DNA from: an uncultured Selenomonadales bacterium
GTDB lineage: Bacteria; Bacillota; Negativicutes; Selenomonadales; Selenomonadaceae
NCBI GenBank assembly: GCA_946407095.1
Contig: CAMJMR010000002.1
Location: 1-64,000 of the forward strand
Length of the DNA stretch: 64,000 nucleotides
Direction of reading: 5' to 3'
A program made the position numbers and the translations under genes. Every line of letters begins with the position of its first letter. Positions within the stretch are counted from its first letter, which is position 1. Positions 42,274 through 51,282 of this stretch are shown piece by piece. The notes beneath the pieces were generated by a model that saw only the letters and a program-made list of their open reading frames with translations, made no database searches and had not been told where the DNA came from.

Positions 42274-43794
42274 TCACTCCTTATTCATGCAACAGCGTTT
42301 GACCAGCTCGGTAAACTTTAATTTATCAACACGTATTATTATCACGCTGTCAAAATTTACGTCTTTCAAGTAATTTGCGGCACCTATTTTTTTCATTTGT
42401 GGGTCACCGAAATTCACAAAGTTATTCTCGTTAAACTGTGTAACTATGACGTGACCTTTATTAGGGTGTAGATTATCCCAATTGAACCAAACAAACGCCC
42501 GCGAGCCTTTGCCCCATTCCGTCATTTTGTCGACGATAAATTTTTTTATCTCATCGACTGTCGAGCCGACACATCTGAAAGTTTCTTTGCCACTATCCTC
42601 AAAAACGCTCAACAACGCACCTACGCTTTGCATGGGGTCTTCAGCTCCCCAACACGGGCGGGCGATAACATCGTAGCCGCGCATTCGGGCTTCGTGAGCC
42701 ACAACACACCTCTGACAATTCATTCTGCGTTCAATACCTTTGCCGTCGCCGTTTGCGAAGGAAATTTCTTTTGCCCAATCTGGCGGGCTTGTCATCTTTT
42801 TGAAACCGAAACCTGCGCCCGTTTTTGCTTGAAACGCTTTTTCTTCATCGTCTCTAATTGTTTTTATTTGTTCAGGCGATAACAATTTAATTTCCCCGCC
42901 AACATTACCATTAGAAGTGGGCGCAGTCAACGGCTTGTCTTTGACTTCATTGTACATTATGGCACAGCGGCAACGCGGGTGCAACGGCGGCAAAGTTACG
43001 CCGCTCTCGTCGGTGTGACCAACGACTTTATCTTTCAGCGCAAGGCAACGACCACACACGCGATTCGTCCCCGCCGTCGTCCAGACCATTTCGCAACGCC
43101 CCATTAAGCCGCCGGAAATGGCTTGCTGAACTCCCATGTGCGCCCCGCGATTGTAGGCAAAGGCAAGCTCGGTGTGGACGATCGTTTCGGCGCGCTCTCG
43201 ATGTTGCTTGCCGGCATACCTCAACGCCGCTTTGTCTGCTTTCGACGCCGCCGCAAAGTTCGTCATCCCGTTTTCAACATACGTCCGATAAACTTTCTCG
43301 CGATAGTTGGCGTTCGCGTGTGCTTGCACCTCCGTCAAGCCTATCAGCGGGCGAATCTGTTTCGCCATGTCGCGCGGCAGAATTCGTTCGGATTGCCCGC
43401 GGAGGATGATAGCCGCCACTGCCCGCCGACTTGCCTCGCTAAGTTGCGTGATTAGCTCGCCGCCGTGCGTCTTTATCCACGCCTTGACGAACACGTCCGA
43501 ATCGTCGAGCACGACTTGCCCTTTGGTAGCTTTTTTCGCCGCCGCCGCCATTGCCGCCGCCCACATCGGTGCAAATGTATCGTTCACGACATCGGCGTAG
43601 CGCGCTTGCCAATCAATCAAATCATTCAAGTGCCCGTCCAATATCGCCGCTTCCAAGTCGCTGTAGCTGAACTCGCCCCACTTCTGCACCTCGCGCGCCA
43701 ACCATTCCACCGGCTCCTTGCCAACTTGCCTTATGTACGCGTCCAAGTCGTTTAGCGTCTGTCGTGAGCTTCGCGCCTTCCGAAATGCTATCAT
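42274..43794 (-). CDS. Phage MuF-type head protein with C-terminal papain-like toxin domain
   Basis: Residues 1-285 are a phage minor head (SPP1 gp7 / Mu gpF) protein, with HTELAFAYNRGAHMGV and a cysteine/histidine knuckle (C247, C250, H260, C275, C277 in the region CGRCLALKDKVVGH to CRC). After YNEV a linker leads to a 160-residue C-terminal domain with NCQRCVVAHEARMRGYDVIARP (C360/C363), GHVIVTQF (H448) and FGDPQ (D464). This Cys-His-Asp layout is the papain-like toxin (Tox-PL, deamidase/protease) of polymorphic toxins. MuF-toxin fusions are known in temperate phages. GGAGGGGC precedes the ATG and a candidate immunity gene follows. Codon use is like the neighbours. Confidence 0.85.
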   Translation of the reverse strand: MIAFRKARSSRQTLNDLDAYIRQVGKEPVEWLAREVQKWGEFSYSDLEAAILDGHLNDLIDWQARYADVVNDTFAPMWAAAMAAAAKKATKGQVVLDDSDVFVKAWIKTHGGELITQLSEASRRAVAAIILRGQSERILPRDMAKQIRPLIGLTEVQAHANANYREKVYRTYVENGMTNFAAASKADKAALRYAGKQHRERAETIVHTELAFAYNRGAHMGVQQAISGGLMGRCEMVWTTAGTNRVCGRCLALKDKVVGHTDESGVTLPPLHPRCRCAIMYNEVKDKPLTAPTSNGNVGGEIKLLSPEQIKTIRDDEEKAFQAKTGAGFGFKKMTSPPDWAKEISFANGDGKGIERRMNCQRCVVAHEARMRGYDVIARPCWGAEDPMQSVGALLSVFEDSGKETFRCVGSTVDEIKKFIVDKMTEWGKGSRAFVWFNWDNLHPNKGHVIVTQFNENNFVNFGDPQMKKIGAANYLKDVNFDSVIIIRVDKLKFTELVKRCCMNKE

Positions 43795-43807
43795 TGCCCC
43801 TCCAATA

Positions 43808-43836
43808 AAAAAAGCCCCCGAAGGAGCCGAAAAAAT
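43808..43836 (-). terminator. Terminator between the cyclotransferase and MuF genes
   Basis: On the minus strand GGCTCC-TTCG-GGGGCT (two G-U pairs) is followed by seven T residues. Confidence 0.65.
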
Positions 43837-43840
43837 TTTT

Positions 43841-44278
43841 TTACAAGCTGTCGCCGCAACTGAAATCCCGTGCCCGAATCAAAATGCTCAAGTCGAAGCC
43901 GAAATTCTCGTAAGCACCCCACAACACCGCAACGTAATGGTCGCAAGGCGCACCAACCGGCTGATTTTCGGGCTTGAAGTAGTACATCGCCCAAATCGTT
44001 TCGCCGTTGAATTCGACCGCAACCGTGCCTTTGCGATAGTGCTTCGGGTAACCCTCGTAATGGTTAAGGTTGCGCTCGTCCGCCTCCGAAATTTCCCACA
44101 GCACGTAGGGCACCGAAAAGCCTTCCCACTCTTCAATCGTCCCGTAGCTCGACGGCGGCTTGCCCTTGAACATCAACCGCCAATCCTTCAACACGCCCGT
44201 CCCCAAAAATTTTGCGTCGGGGCAACGAACTTTCATCATTTCCGCGTCCATGTTCGCGCCGTATGCCAAGTACTTCAA
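43841..44278 (-). CDS. Gamma-glutamylcyclotransferase-like protein (AIG2/GGCT fold)
   Basis: The 145-residue protein begins YLAYGANMDAEMMKVRCPDAKFLGTG, the family's YxxGSNM-type loop with Asn, and has LWEISEADERNLNHYEGYPKHY with the catalytic Glu. Phage GGCTs are often coupled with amidoligases, and a broken amidoligase lies just upstream. The start is TTG at 44278, overlapping the upstream stop (TTGA). Confidence 0.85.
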   Translation of the reverse strand: MKYLAYGANMDAEMMKVRCPDAKFLGTGVLKDWRLMFKGKPPSSYGTIEEWEGFSVPYVLWEISEADERNLNHYEGYPKHYRKGTVAVEFNGETIWAMYYFKPENQPVGAPCDHYVAVLWGAYENFGFDLSILIRARDFSCGDSL

Positions 44279-44508
44279 TTCCAATCGCCGCCTTTCTCTA
44301 ACATTTCCAAAGCGTGCAATGCGTCCTCTGCCTGCCGGAAGCCGTTGCGGGCGTCCGTCCAGAACGTCAACTTTGCCCACGCGTCAAGCCATTCTTTTTC
44401 ATGCGGTTGGTAGCCGCGCCCGTGAAATTCTTCGCTCGCCGCCTTCAAAGGCTCGGTTGCCGCCGCTTCCAATGCCGCCGCCCGTTCGTGCAAGTCGTGA
44501 ATCGTCAT
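44275..44508 (-). CDS. Small phage-type protein of unknown function
   Basis: The 77-residue helical protein (TIHDLHERAAALEAAATEPL, WAKLTFWTDARNGFRQAEDALHALEML) lies between the amidoligase remnant and the cyclotransferase gene and overlaps the latter by four bases. No family recognised. Confidence 0.6.
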   Translation of the reverse strand: MTIHDLHERAAALEAAATEPLKAASEEFHGRGYQPHEKEWLDAWAKLTFWTDARNGFRQAEDALHALEMLEKGGDWN

Positions 44509-44562
44509 TGCAATCGCCTCCCGCGTTGGTCAAGGGCGGGTTGCCCCGCCCCGTCCTGCTGC

Positions 44563-45312
44563 TTACACCGCGTGCCGCCAAGCCGCGTTGCCTGCCAAGT
44601 GTTTCGTCAAGTGGTGGCGGAGCGTCTCGAATTCGCTCCCATTGAGATTCAAACCTTGCGGGCGCGTCAGCCAAGTCCGCATCGCGAATCTGTCGTTGTC
44701 GGTTTCAACCTTGCGGTAGGCCGTCCGCTTCGCCGCTTTCGCGTTCGCTACCAAAGCGCAGGCCAGTTGAATCGCCGTCTTGACTTCGCCGGCGTGCATC
44801 GTCCCGTTGAAAATCCTGAATTCAACTGTGCCTTTCGTGAACAGGGCGTGAAGGTTCAAAATCGTGTAGCGGCTTTTGTCGTAGTGCGCGTTGTGGCTGA
44901 AGTTGTCGCCGTACCAAATCGGCTTCAGTTCGCTGAGCGTTGCGGGTTTCTTTTCGTTAAGTTCCCGCAAAAACCTTTCGTTCGCCGGCTTGCAATAGTG
45001 TTTGCGCTCGCTGTGGACGTTCAAGGCTTTGTACAAAAGTCCCTCGTGGCTCGCGACGTTGTTGACCAAATTGCGAATCGCCTGTGCCGTCATGCCTTGC
45101 GCGCCGATGTGGATGTGCAAGCCGCAAGTCTCGTTGACGAACGCGCCCGCATGCCGAAGTTCGCGAACAATCTCCTGCAGGTTTTCGATGTCCGCCCATT
45201 TGAGAATCGGCGTTACCAATTCGCAACGGTGCTGGACGCTCGCGCTTTCGATTTGCTCGCCGACCTTTTTCTCTGCCCGCAGAATTTAATCGTCCTCATT
45301 TGAAAGCCTCCG
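44563..45312 (-). pseudogene. Amidoligase, broken by an internal deletion
   Basis: The C-terminal 230 residues match phage amidoligases of the ATP-grasp-like glutamine synthetase fold (ELVTPILKWADIENLQEIVRELRHAGAFVNETCGLHIHIGAQG, NLHALFTKGTVEFRIFNGTMHAGE). The family's N-terminus (M-TIKFGIEIEMTG-like) survives only as MRTIKF at about 45312-45295, after which the frame jumps into the later part, so roughly 70 residues are missing. It is presumably inactive. In phages such enzymes act with a GGCT, which is the next gene but one. Confidence 0.7.
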
Positions 45313-45448
45313 CGATATAGTTCGGTTCGGGTTCGACCGGCAAGCCGTTGAGGCGGTTGCGGAGCCGAGTTGAGTACCGTCGGCTTCAACGGTTTAGCCT
45401 TGATTTTACGCATAAAGTCACCTCGTTCAGTTATCAAGGAACAACGGG

Positions 45449-45928
45449 CTAGTTCAGGTCGTTGGCTTCGTAGCTCTCGACGAACTTTCTAGCCGTCAGA
45501 TACAGCGCGGTGCAATATTCGCGGCGGCGCATCTCGTTGTAGGTTTCAAACCATTTGCGAAGAGCGCGGACGTTGCCGCGATTGTCGATTTCGTACTTGC
45601 CGCCGAGCGAAGGAATTGGCGCAAAGAACGCTTTCGGGTCTGCGGCTTCGACGGCTTGTTGACGGAGCGTCTTCGGTGAGCGTTTGAAAGTGCCGCGCTT
45701 ATCGGGTCGGCGAAGAGAGTAGTGGCGAAAGTTTTTGTAGTCGATTTGGAGCTTGAGAACTTGCCCCGTAGCTTTGACGCGGCAGTTGCGCTGAATCTCG
45801 CAACCGTTCAGGACATTGCTCGCGCTGACTTTGCTTGTGTTCGCGCTGAAGACGTCCTCGACAATGAAGTAATCAGTTGCAACATCGGCGTCACCTTTTC
45901 GGCTATCCGTTCCTGTTGCATGTAAACA
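45449..45928 (-). pseudogene. Phage-type ORF without a start, unknown
   Basis: An open frame of 160 codons ends at 45449. It contains DYFIVEDVFSANTSKVSASN, LQIDYKNFRHYSLRRPDKRG, and LGGKYEIDNRGNVRALRKWFETYNEMRRREY, which weakly recalls NUMOD4-like segments of homing-type nucleases. No ATG, GTG or TTG start with a ribosome site is available before the conserved-looking part, so it is likely a truncated gene. It is missing from simple ATG-based ORF calls. Confidence 0.5.
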
Positions 45929-45997
45929 TTATTCGTGCTATATTTGGCGCGGTGATAACGATATACAAGATAACGAAGTGCTTGAACTGGAAGATAT

Positions 45998-46384
45998 ATG
46001 TTGGACAGACGCGCCAACAGATTGAAAAGCGATTTTTACAACATGATTGATAAGCGGGAGTTTTACCTAAACGAGGTCGATGCGATTAAGAAAAACCTTG
46101 CCGCGTTTCAAAAGAAAGAAACCATTCAGATTGAAAAAATCGACGCGCTGATGAGAATTCGTAAAAGCGTCAACGCGGCTGTCACGCAATATTTTAGGAA
46201 CGTCGGCTTTGCTCTGGACATGGAATTGCCGTCGGTGCTGTTGAAACTTCACAGCATGAATTACAAAGACTTGCGGCGGGCATTCGACGCAGTGAAGATT
46301 GAGTACGAGTACCACGTCAAACGAGAGGCGGCGCGGCAAGAACAAATGGAACACGAAGTTAGGCAGTGCGAGTGTTCCATTTAA
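45998..46384 (+). CDS. Helical hypothetical protein of the phage-like island
   Basis: The 128-residue protein (LDRRANRLKSDFYNMIDKREFYLNEV, YFRNVGFALDMELPSVLLKLHSMNYKDLRRAFDAV) is mostly charged helix and matches nothing I know. CTGGAAGATAT precedes the ATG. It is on the opposite strand from the head-protein genes. Confidence 0.6.
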   Translation: MLDRRANRLKSDFYNMIDKREFYLNEVDAIKKNLAAFQKKETIQIEKIDALMRIRKSVNAAVTQYFRNVGFALDMELPSVLLKLHSMNYKDLRRAFDAVKIEYEYHVKREAARQEQMEHEVRQCECSI

Positions 46385-46545
46385 ATTCGCGGCGGCTGAA
46401 CAAAGTAATTCTTCGCAAGGAATTTTTCAAAATACCGATAGACGAGTTGGAGCGATTGGTTGAAAAGTTTGACCCTGCGACGAAATTCAATCGAACAATG
46501 CAAGCGGAGCAATACTATCAATCGCTGTCCGTAGCAGAGCAATAA
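46372..46545 (+). CDS. Small hypothetical protein, GTG start
   Basis: A 57-codon frame starting GTG at 46372 overlaps the previous gene by 13 bases and reads FHLNSRRLNKVILRKEFF, then KIPIDELERLVEKFDPATKF. A terminator follows six bases after the stop, which supports it being the last gene of a two-gene unit. Confidence 0.5.
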   Translation: MFHLNSRRLNKVILRKEFFKIPIDELERLVEKFDPATKFNRTMQAEQYYQSLSVAEQ

Positions 46546-46550
46546 AAAAG

Positions 46551-46576
46551 CCCTCCGAGCGGAGGGTAAATTTTTA
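46551..46576 (+). terminator. Rho-independent terminator
   Basis: Stem CCCTCC, loop GAGC, stem GGAGGG, then AAATTTTT. Confidence 0.85.
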
Positions 46577-46630
46577 GGCGGGTGATTCTCATGACGAGAG
46601 TCGCATCCTGCCATAATGTAAAAAAGAGAT

Positions 46631-47002
46631 GTGATATTTTTGGCTGACAAAAAATTTTTCGGAGCCGCGCAGGAACTTCGCACGAGGCTGACCGATTTGA
46701 TAAACGCGGGCAAGCCGCCGCTTGAAGTCGTCTTGGAGCTGGCAAAGGCACTCGGCGAAATTTCGGGCGAAGAATCCTATTATCGGACGACGCGCGAACA
46801 AATCGTTTCGGTGTACGGCTTGGCTTTGCAAGACAAATTCATTTTGGACGACGAGCTTGCCGAAGTCAAAGCGCGCTTGGAAAAAATCTGCGCGGCGTAC
46901 GAAAATCCCGAATTCACGGAGGAAGAGCACATCCGCATAGGCTACGCGCTTGAACGTCACAAGCAGGAAATTGAACGCCTTGAGCGATTGAAGGCCTCGT
47001 GA
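46631..47002 (+). CDS. Hypothetical protein cotranscribed with an ABC exporter
   Basis: The 123-residue charged protein (FFGAAQELRTRLTDLINAGKPPLEVVLELAKALGEISGEESYY, ALQDKFILDDELAEVKARLEKI) is not recognised. Start is GTG at 46631 or TTG at 46640. Its stop overlaps the permease start (TGATG), so it is part of the exporter operon. Confidence 0.65.
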   Translation: MIFLADKKFFGAAQELRTRLTDLINAGKPPLEVVLELAKALGEISGEESYYRTTREQIVSVYGLALQDKFILDDELAEVKARLEKICAAYENPEFTEEEHIRIGYALERHKQEIERLERLKAS

Positions 47003-47736
47003 TGTTTCTTTACGACGTAACGACGATAATGTGGCGCGATTGGATTGTCCTTAGGCGGCGGCTGAAAAAATTTATCCTGTCGCGCCTCGTAACGCCCGTG
47101 CTGTATCTTGTGGCGTTCGGTTGGGGTTTGGGCAAGAACATCAACCTTGCGGCGGGTAGCTACATGGATTTTCTTGTTCCCGGCATTGTCGCGCTGAATA
47201 CGATGAACGTAAGCTACATGAGCGTGACGGGCGTCCATGCCGAGCGCGTCTACCACAAAAGTCTTGAAGAATATCTTGGCGCACCGATTGAACCTGCCGC
47301 TTTCGTTGTCGGGAAAATTCTTTCGGCGGTCGTGAGGGCTTTAATCTCCACCGCGCTGATTTTGTCCGTCGCTTTCACTTTCGGCGCGAGCCTGAACTTT
47401 TTCGCGAGCCCCGTGAATTTTCTGGTCGTCGTCGTGCTGAATTCCGTAATCTTCGCGAGCGTATGCTTCTGCGCGGCGTTGAAGGTGCAAACCTACGAAG
47501 AGCTTGCGCAAGTCAACACGTACCTGCTGATGCCGATGAGTTTCCTTTGCGGGACGTTTTTCAGCACAACGGAGCTGCCGCCGCTTGTTCGCGCCGTGAT
47601 AGAGCTTTTGCCGCTGACGCACACGAGTTTGCTTTTGCGCGAGGGCTTCAGCTTGCCGTCAATGATAATCTTGGCGGGCTACGCGATAATTTTGCTGTGG
47701 TTGGCGACGCGCATGTTTCGGAGGCTGTCTGCATGA
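47002..47736 (+). CDS. ABC-2 type transporter permease
   Basis: The 244-residue protein has six transmembrane segments in the ABC-2 pattern (LVTPVLYLVAFGWGLGKNINL, YMDFLVPGIVALNTM, YLLMPMSFLCGTFFSTTELPPLVR). Such permeases export drugs, polysaccharides or lipids. The gene overlaps its ATPase by four bases. Confidence 0.88.
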   Translation: MFLYDVTTIMWRDWIVLRRRLKKFILSRLVTPVLYLVAFGWGLGKNINLAAGSYMDFLVPGIVALNTMNVSYMSVTGVHAERVYHKSLEEYLGAPIEPAAFVVGKILSAVVRALISTALILSVAFTFGASLNFFASPVNFLVVVVLNSVIFASVCFCAALKVQTYEELAQVNTYLLMPMSFLCGTFFSTTELPPLVRAVIELLPLTHTSLLLREGFSLPSMIILAGYAIILLWLATRMFRRLSA

Positions 47737-48458
47737 AACACAATCAATCTAAGCTTTGCGAAACCAAAATCGAACATTTCGGCGTGAAAGTCGGCGAGCT
47801 GACGATTTTCGAGGACGTGAACTTTACGATTCATTGCGGCGAGCTGACCGCCTTAATCGGACCGAACGGGGCGGGCAAGTCCACTTTGCTCAAGTCAATC
47901 CTGGGCGAAGTCAAGCACACGGGCAAGCTGAACTACTTCGACGCCAAGGGCGAACACCTCCGCCCGATTATCGGCTACGTCCCGCAAACGCTCAAATTCG
48001 ACGCGACCAGCCCCACGACCGTTTTGGATTTGTTCATGGCGTGCTTGACGCGGCGACCCGTGTGGCTTTGCAGTTCAAAGTTCATTCGTCCGCGCGTGAC
48101 GGAAAATTTGCGGCGCGTCAAAGCGGAACACCTAATCGACAGGCGATTGGGCGCGCTTAGCGGCGGCGAACTTCAACGAATCCTTTTAGCCCTTGCGCTT
48201 GACCCGTTGCCCGATTTGCTTTTGCTTGACGAACCAATCAGCGGTGTCGACAAAGTCGGCATGAGGATTTTCTACGAACTCGTTGCCGAACTCAAAGCGG
48301 CGGAAGATATGGCAATCCTGCTGATATCGCACGATTTGGAAATGCTTGAACGTTTCGCCGATACGGTCATCCTCCTCAACAAGCGCGTCCTGAAAATCGG
48401 CACCGCGCAGGAAGTCTTCAGCTCTGACGAAATGCGCGAAGTATTTAAAACAAAATAA
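47733..48458 (+). CDS. ABC transporter ATP-binding protein
   Basis: The 241-residue ATPase has Walker A GPNGAGKST (43-51), Q-loop YVPQTLKFD, signature LSGGELQRILLA, Walker B LLLLDEPISGVD and H-loop ISHDLEML. The sequence is closest in type to metal-importer ATPases (ZnuC-like) although its partner is an ABC-2 permease. The ATG overlaps the permease stop (ATGA); the longer frame to 47463 is an overlap artefact. Ends at a terminator. Confidence 0.9.
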   Translation: MKHNQSKLCETKIEHFGVKVGELTIFEDVNFTIHCGELTALIGPNGAGKSTLLKSILGEVKHTGKLNYFDAKGEHLRPIIGYVPQTLKFDATSPTTVLDLFMACLTRRPVWLCSSKFIRPRVTENLRRVKAEHLIDRRLGALSGGELQRILLALALDPLPDLLLLDEPISGVDKVGMRIFYELVAELKAAEDMAILLISHDLEMLERFADTVILLNKRVLKIGTAQEVFSSDEMREVFKTK

Positions 48459-48489
48459 CCGCCAAGCTACGGCTCGGCGGCTTTTTTTT
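48459..48489 (+). terminator. Terminator after the ABC transporter operon
   Basis: CCGCC-A-AGC-TACG-GCT-C-GGCGG followed by eight T residues, starting right after the stop codon. Confidence 0.85.
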
Positions 48490-49840
48490 ATTGGCGACTG
48501 AAAATCAAAACGTCCTCAACGGCGGGCGCGTAGAAATTTTTCAGCTCGGCAAACTCGGCGTCATTCGGCTCTGCCAAGGCGAAATCTTTTATGCGCCCCT
48601 CCAAGTACAGGAACTTCGCGTCTTCCCGCGTGATTATCTCGATAAGATTTTCGTCGACACGCAGCCAGTTCCGATTCTGTTCGCGCAAAAGGAAATCGCC
48701 CGAAACTCTTTTCGCCGAAGCCGCCGAGTCGTCGACGATAAATTTCGGCTTGAATTGTCCGCTTTGAATGAGCGCGCGGGCAAAGTAATGGCCTTCCGCG
48801 TCGACGGCGTGAAGAATTGCCAAGGCCCCCCCCTCCGCATCTTTAATCCCGAAAGCCTCGGCGACTTCGCGAACAAAGCGGTTTTTGTCGTCAAGGATGC
48901 GGGCGCGGTAGGCGGCTTGCTTTTCGTGCGCGGCAGAAAAATTTTCAAAGACCTCGCGAATCTTTCCGATAACGTTACGGGCATCCGTCGAATGTTCGTC
49001 GAATTTGAATTCGGCGGGGATGTTTATGTCAACGTCGTTGCTCGCCGACCCGCGCCTGCCCGTTATCACGACGCAACCCGAAATCGCCGCCTCACGCGGG
49101 ATTCTGTCTTTGCCGGGGTGGTTGCCGAAGTCGACGTAAACTTTCGCCGCCGCCAACAGCTCTTGAACTTGTTCGGGCGTCATGTTTTGAATCGGACGCC
49201 ATTCGATATCGGGCGCAAGCCTCATAAGCTGTTGCGTGACTTCAAAGCCCTTGCGCGGATTGAACGCGACAAAATTTTTCTTGGCAGACAAATCAACCTG
49301 CGCGGCGCGGCTCAGGAACGCTTGATTCAGATAATCGCCGACGACGGAAATTTTATCGTCGACAATGCCGTTCAGCTTGACGAATTGGCGGGCGTATTCC
49401 GATTGAACCCAATGCTCGATATCATTGTCAGACTCGGCGAAGTAGAAAAATTTTTTCATAGGTGAAAAGAGCGGCTCGCTTAAATAAGATTTGAGGTTTG
49501 CAATATCGTGAACAAAGTAATTATCGACGGCCATCCACCAAATAACGCGTCGAATCTTTTTCGCATAATAAAGGTACTCTGTGGCGGCTTCGGGCGCGAT
49601 TAAAATATTTTGCGGCCTGTCTTCAAGTCGAAAGGTATAGGGCACACGATATTTCTTGTAAGTTTCGTGCACAGGGGCTTTTTTATTCAAAGCATTGCCG
49701 GTTGTTTCATAGTAAAAAAGGCGGGCGTCGACGCCGAATTGAATCAGTTGCGAGGCGAGCTGATGGCAAAGTTCTGCGCCGCCGGTGTTGACGTTGCCGG
49801 GACAGACGATATAAACTTTTGAGTCGGGATAAAGTTTCAT
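48488..49840 (-). CDS. Glycosyltransferase-like protein
   Basis: The 450-residue protein starts with a GT4-like Rossmann half (KVYIVCPGNVNTGGAELCHQLASQLIQFGVDARLFYY) and has FVAFNPRKGFEVTQQLM, PRE-AAISGCVVITGRRGSASND, the acceptor/donor motif region of bacterial glycosyltransferases. The C-terminal 100 residues are extra and unlike the family. A role in surface polysaccharide is probable; the exporter genes face it across a shared terminator. Confidence 0.75.
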   Translation of the reverse strand: MKLYPDSKVYIVCPGNVNTGGAELCHQLASQLIQFGVDARLFYYETTGNALNKKAPVHETYKKYRVPYTFRLEDRPQNILIAPEAATEYLYYAKKIRRVIWWMAVDNYFVHDIANLKSYLSEPLFSPMKKFFYFAESDNDIEHWVQSEYARQFVKLNGIVDDKISVVGDYLNQAFLSRAAQVDLSAKKNFVAFNPRKGFEVTQQLMRLAPDIEWRPIQNMTPEQVQELLAAAKVYVDFGNHPGKDRIPREAAISGCVVITGRRGSASNDVDINIPAEFKFDEHSTDARNVIGKIREVFENFSAAHEKQAAYRARILDDKNRFVREVAEAFGIKDAEGGALAILHAVDAEGHYFARALIQSGQFKPKFIVDDSAASAKRVSGDFLLREQNRNWLRVDENLIEIITREDAKFLYLEGRIKDFALAEPNDAEFAELKNFYAPAVEDVLIFSRQ

Positions 49841-49902
49841 GACAGCCTCCTAAAAAAAATTGGTCGACAAACTCTTCCGAGCCTGCCGACCTTAAAAATT
49901 TC

Positions 49903-51186
49903 TTACAGGTAGCGCAGATAGACGTAGACGGTTGAAATGATAATCGAGAGAATCATCAGCGGGAAGGCAACCTTCATGAAGCCGATAAACGAGATAGCCC
50001 GCCCGCGCTGAGCAGCCATCGACGCCACGACGACGTTGGCAGACGCGCCTATCAAAGTCCCGTTGCCGCCCAGGCACGCGCCCAATGCCAAGCTCCACCA
50101 CAGCGGGTCAAGGTTCGTCAAGCCCATTGCGCCCATGTCCTTAATCAGCGGAATCATCGTCGCAACGAACGGAATGTTGTCGATAAACGCCGAGGCAAGC
50201 GCGCTCATCCAAATGATAACTATCGCCGTGAAAGTCAAATCGCCGTGAGTAATTTCCATTGCCTCTTGCGCCAACATTTTTATGACGCCCGTCTCAACCA
50301 GCGCGCCGACGAGGATAAACAGCCCGCCGAAGAAAAATATCGCGAGCCATTCCACTTTGCTTAGCATTTTGGCGATCATCTCTTCGTTGTGCGAAAAGGT
50401 TATCAGCAAAAGCAAACTTGCGCCCGTCAAAGCAGCCGTCGCCGATTCGAGCCCCAACATGCCATGGAACGCGAACAGGCTTATCGTTATCGCCAAGACG
50501 AACAAACATTTTTTCAAAAGCAAGTGGTCGGTTATCTGTTCGTGTTCGTTGAGGCGCATGACTTTATCTTGAAGTTCGGGCTTGGTGTGGAGATCGTTCT
50601 TGTAAATCATCATCAGAATGGCAACCGTCACGACGAAAATCAAAATCGATACGCCCGTCATGTTCATGACGAAATCGCCGAAGCTCAAGCCGACAGCCGA
50701 GCCAATCATAATGTTGGGCGGGTCGCCGATAAGCGTGGCGGTGCCGCCGATATTCGAGCTGATAATCTGCGCCATAAGGAACGGCTTGACGTCGACTTTC
50801 AACTGCGCGGCGATGTTGAAGGTTATCGGTACAGTCAAAAGGACGGTCGTGACGTTATCGAGCAGCGCGGAGCAGACGGCAGTCAACGTGCTCAGCGCGA
50901 CGAGCAAGGCAACGGGTTGCGCCTTGACCTTTTTCGCCGCCCATATCGCCAGGAAGTTGAAAAGCCCGGTTTCGCTGGTTATGTTGACGACAATCATCAT
51001 GCCCATCAAAAGTCCGATTGTATTAAAGTCGATGTGGTGAACGGCGGTTTCCTGGTCGATAATGCCCAAAAGAATCATCAGCATTGCGCCGAAAAGCCCG
51101 ACGACCGTGCGGTGAATCTTTTCGGAAATTATCAGCGCGTAGGCGGTTACGAAAATGCCAATCGCCACGTAAGTCATAGTGTCCAT
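49903..51186 (-). CDS. SLC13/ArsB/NhaD-type anion or Na+/H+ transporter
   Basis: The 427-residue membrane protein of the ion transporter superfamily has about 11-12 helices and the repeated signature NIGGTATLIGDPPNIMIG and its counterpart LGGNGTLIGASANVVVA. ArsB, NhaD and the P-protein group share this. The substrate is not evident. Start ATG 51186 after AAAGGAGCTTTTTTG. Confidence 0.87.
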   Translation of the reverse strand: MDTMTYVAIGIFVTAYALIISEKIHRTVVGLFGAMLMILLGIIDQETAVHHIDFNTIGLLMGMMIVVNITSETGLFNFLAIWAAKKVKAQPVALLVALSTLTAVCSALLDNVTTVLLTVPITFNIAAQLKVDVKPFLMAQIISSNIGGTATLIGDPPNIMIGSAVGLSFGDFVMNMTGVSILIFVVTVAILMMIYKNDLHTKPELQDKVMRLNEHEQITDHLLLKKCLFVLAITISLFAFHGMLGLESATAALTGASLLLLITFSHNEEMIAKMLSKVEWLAIFFFGGLFILVGALVETGVIKMLAQEAMEITHGDLTFTAIVIIWMSALASAFIDNIPFVATMIPLIKDMGAMGLTNLDPLWWSLALGACLGGNGTLIGASANVVVASMAAQRGRAISFIGFMKVAFPLMILSIIISTVYVYLRYL

Positions 51187-51204
51187 CAAAAAAGCTCCTT
51201 TGGT

Positions 51205-51282
51205 AGGGACATAGGGACTAGGGACTGGGGACTAGTAGCGAAAAGTTTTTCTAGTCCCTAGTCCCTACTCTCTAGTCCCTAA
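51205..51282. repeat. TAGGGACTAG repeats in both orientations
   Basis: TAGGGACATAGGGACTAGGGACTGGGGACTAG is followed 20 bases later by the inverse CTAGTCCCTAGTCCCTACTCTCTAGTCCCTA, giving a large stem-loop. The stop codon of the gene ending at 51272 lies within the inverse half. It could serve as terminator for the minus-strand operon. Confidence 0.7.

Noticed and set aside
48820..48835. Seven-C run in the glycosyltransferase-like gene as a phase-variation tract
   Set aside because: The frame is intact on both sides and the tract is short; no evidence for switching.
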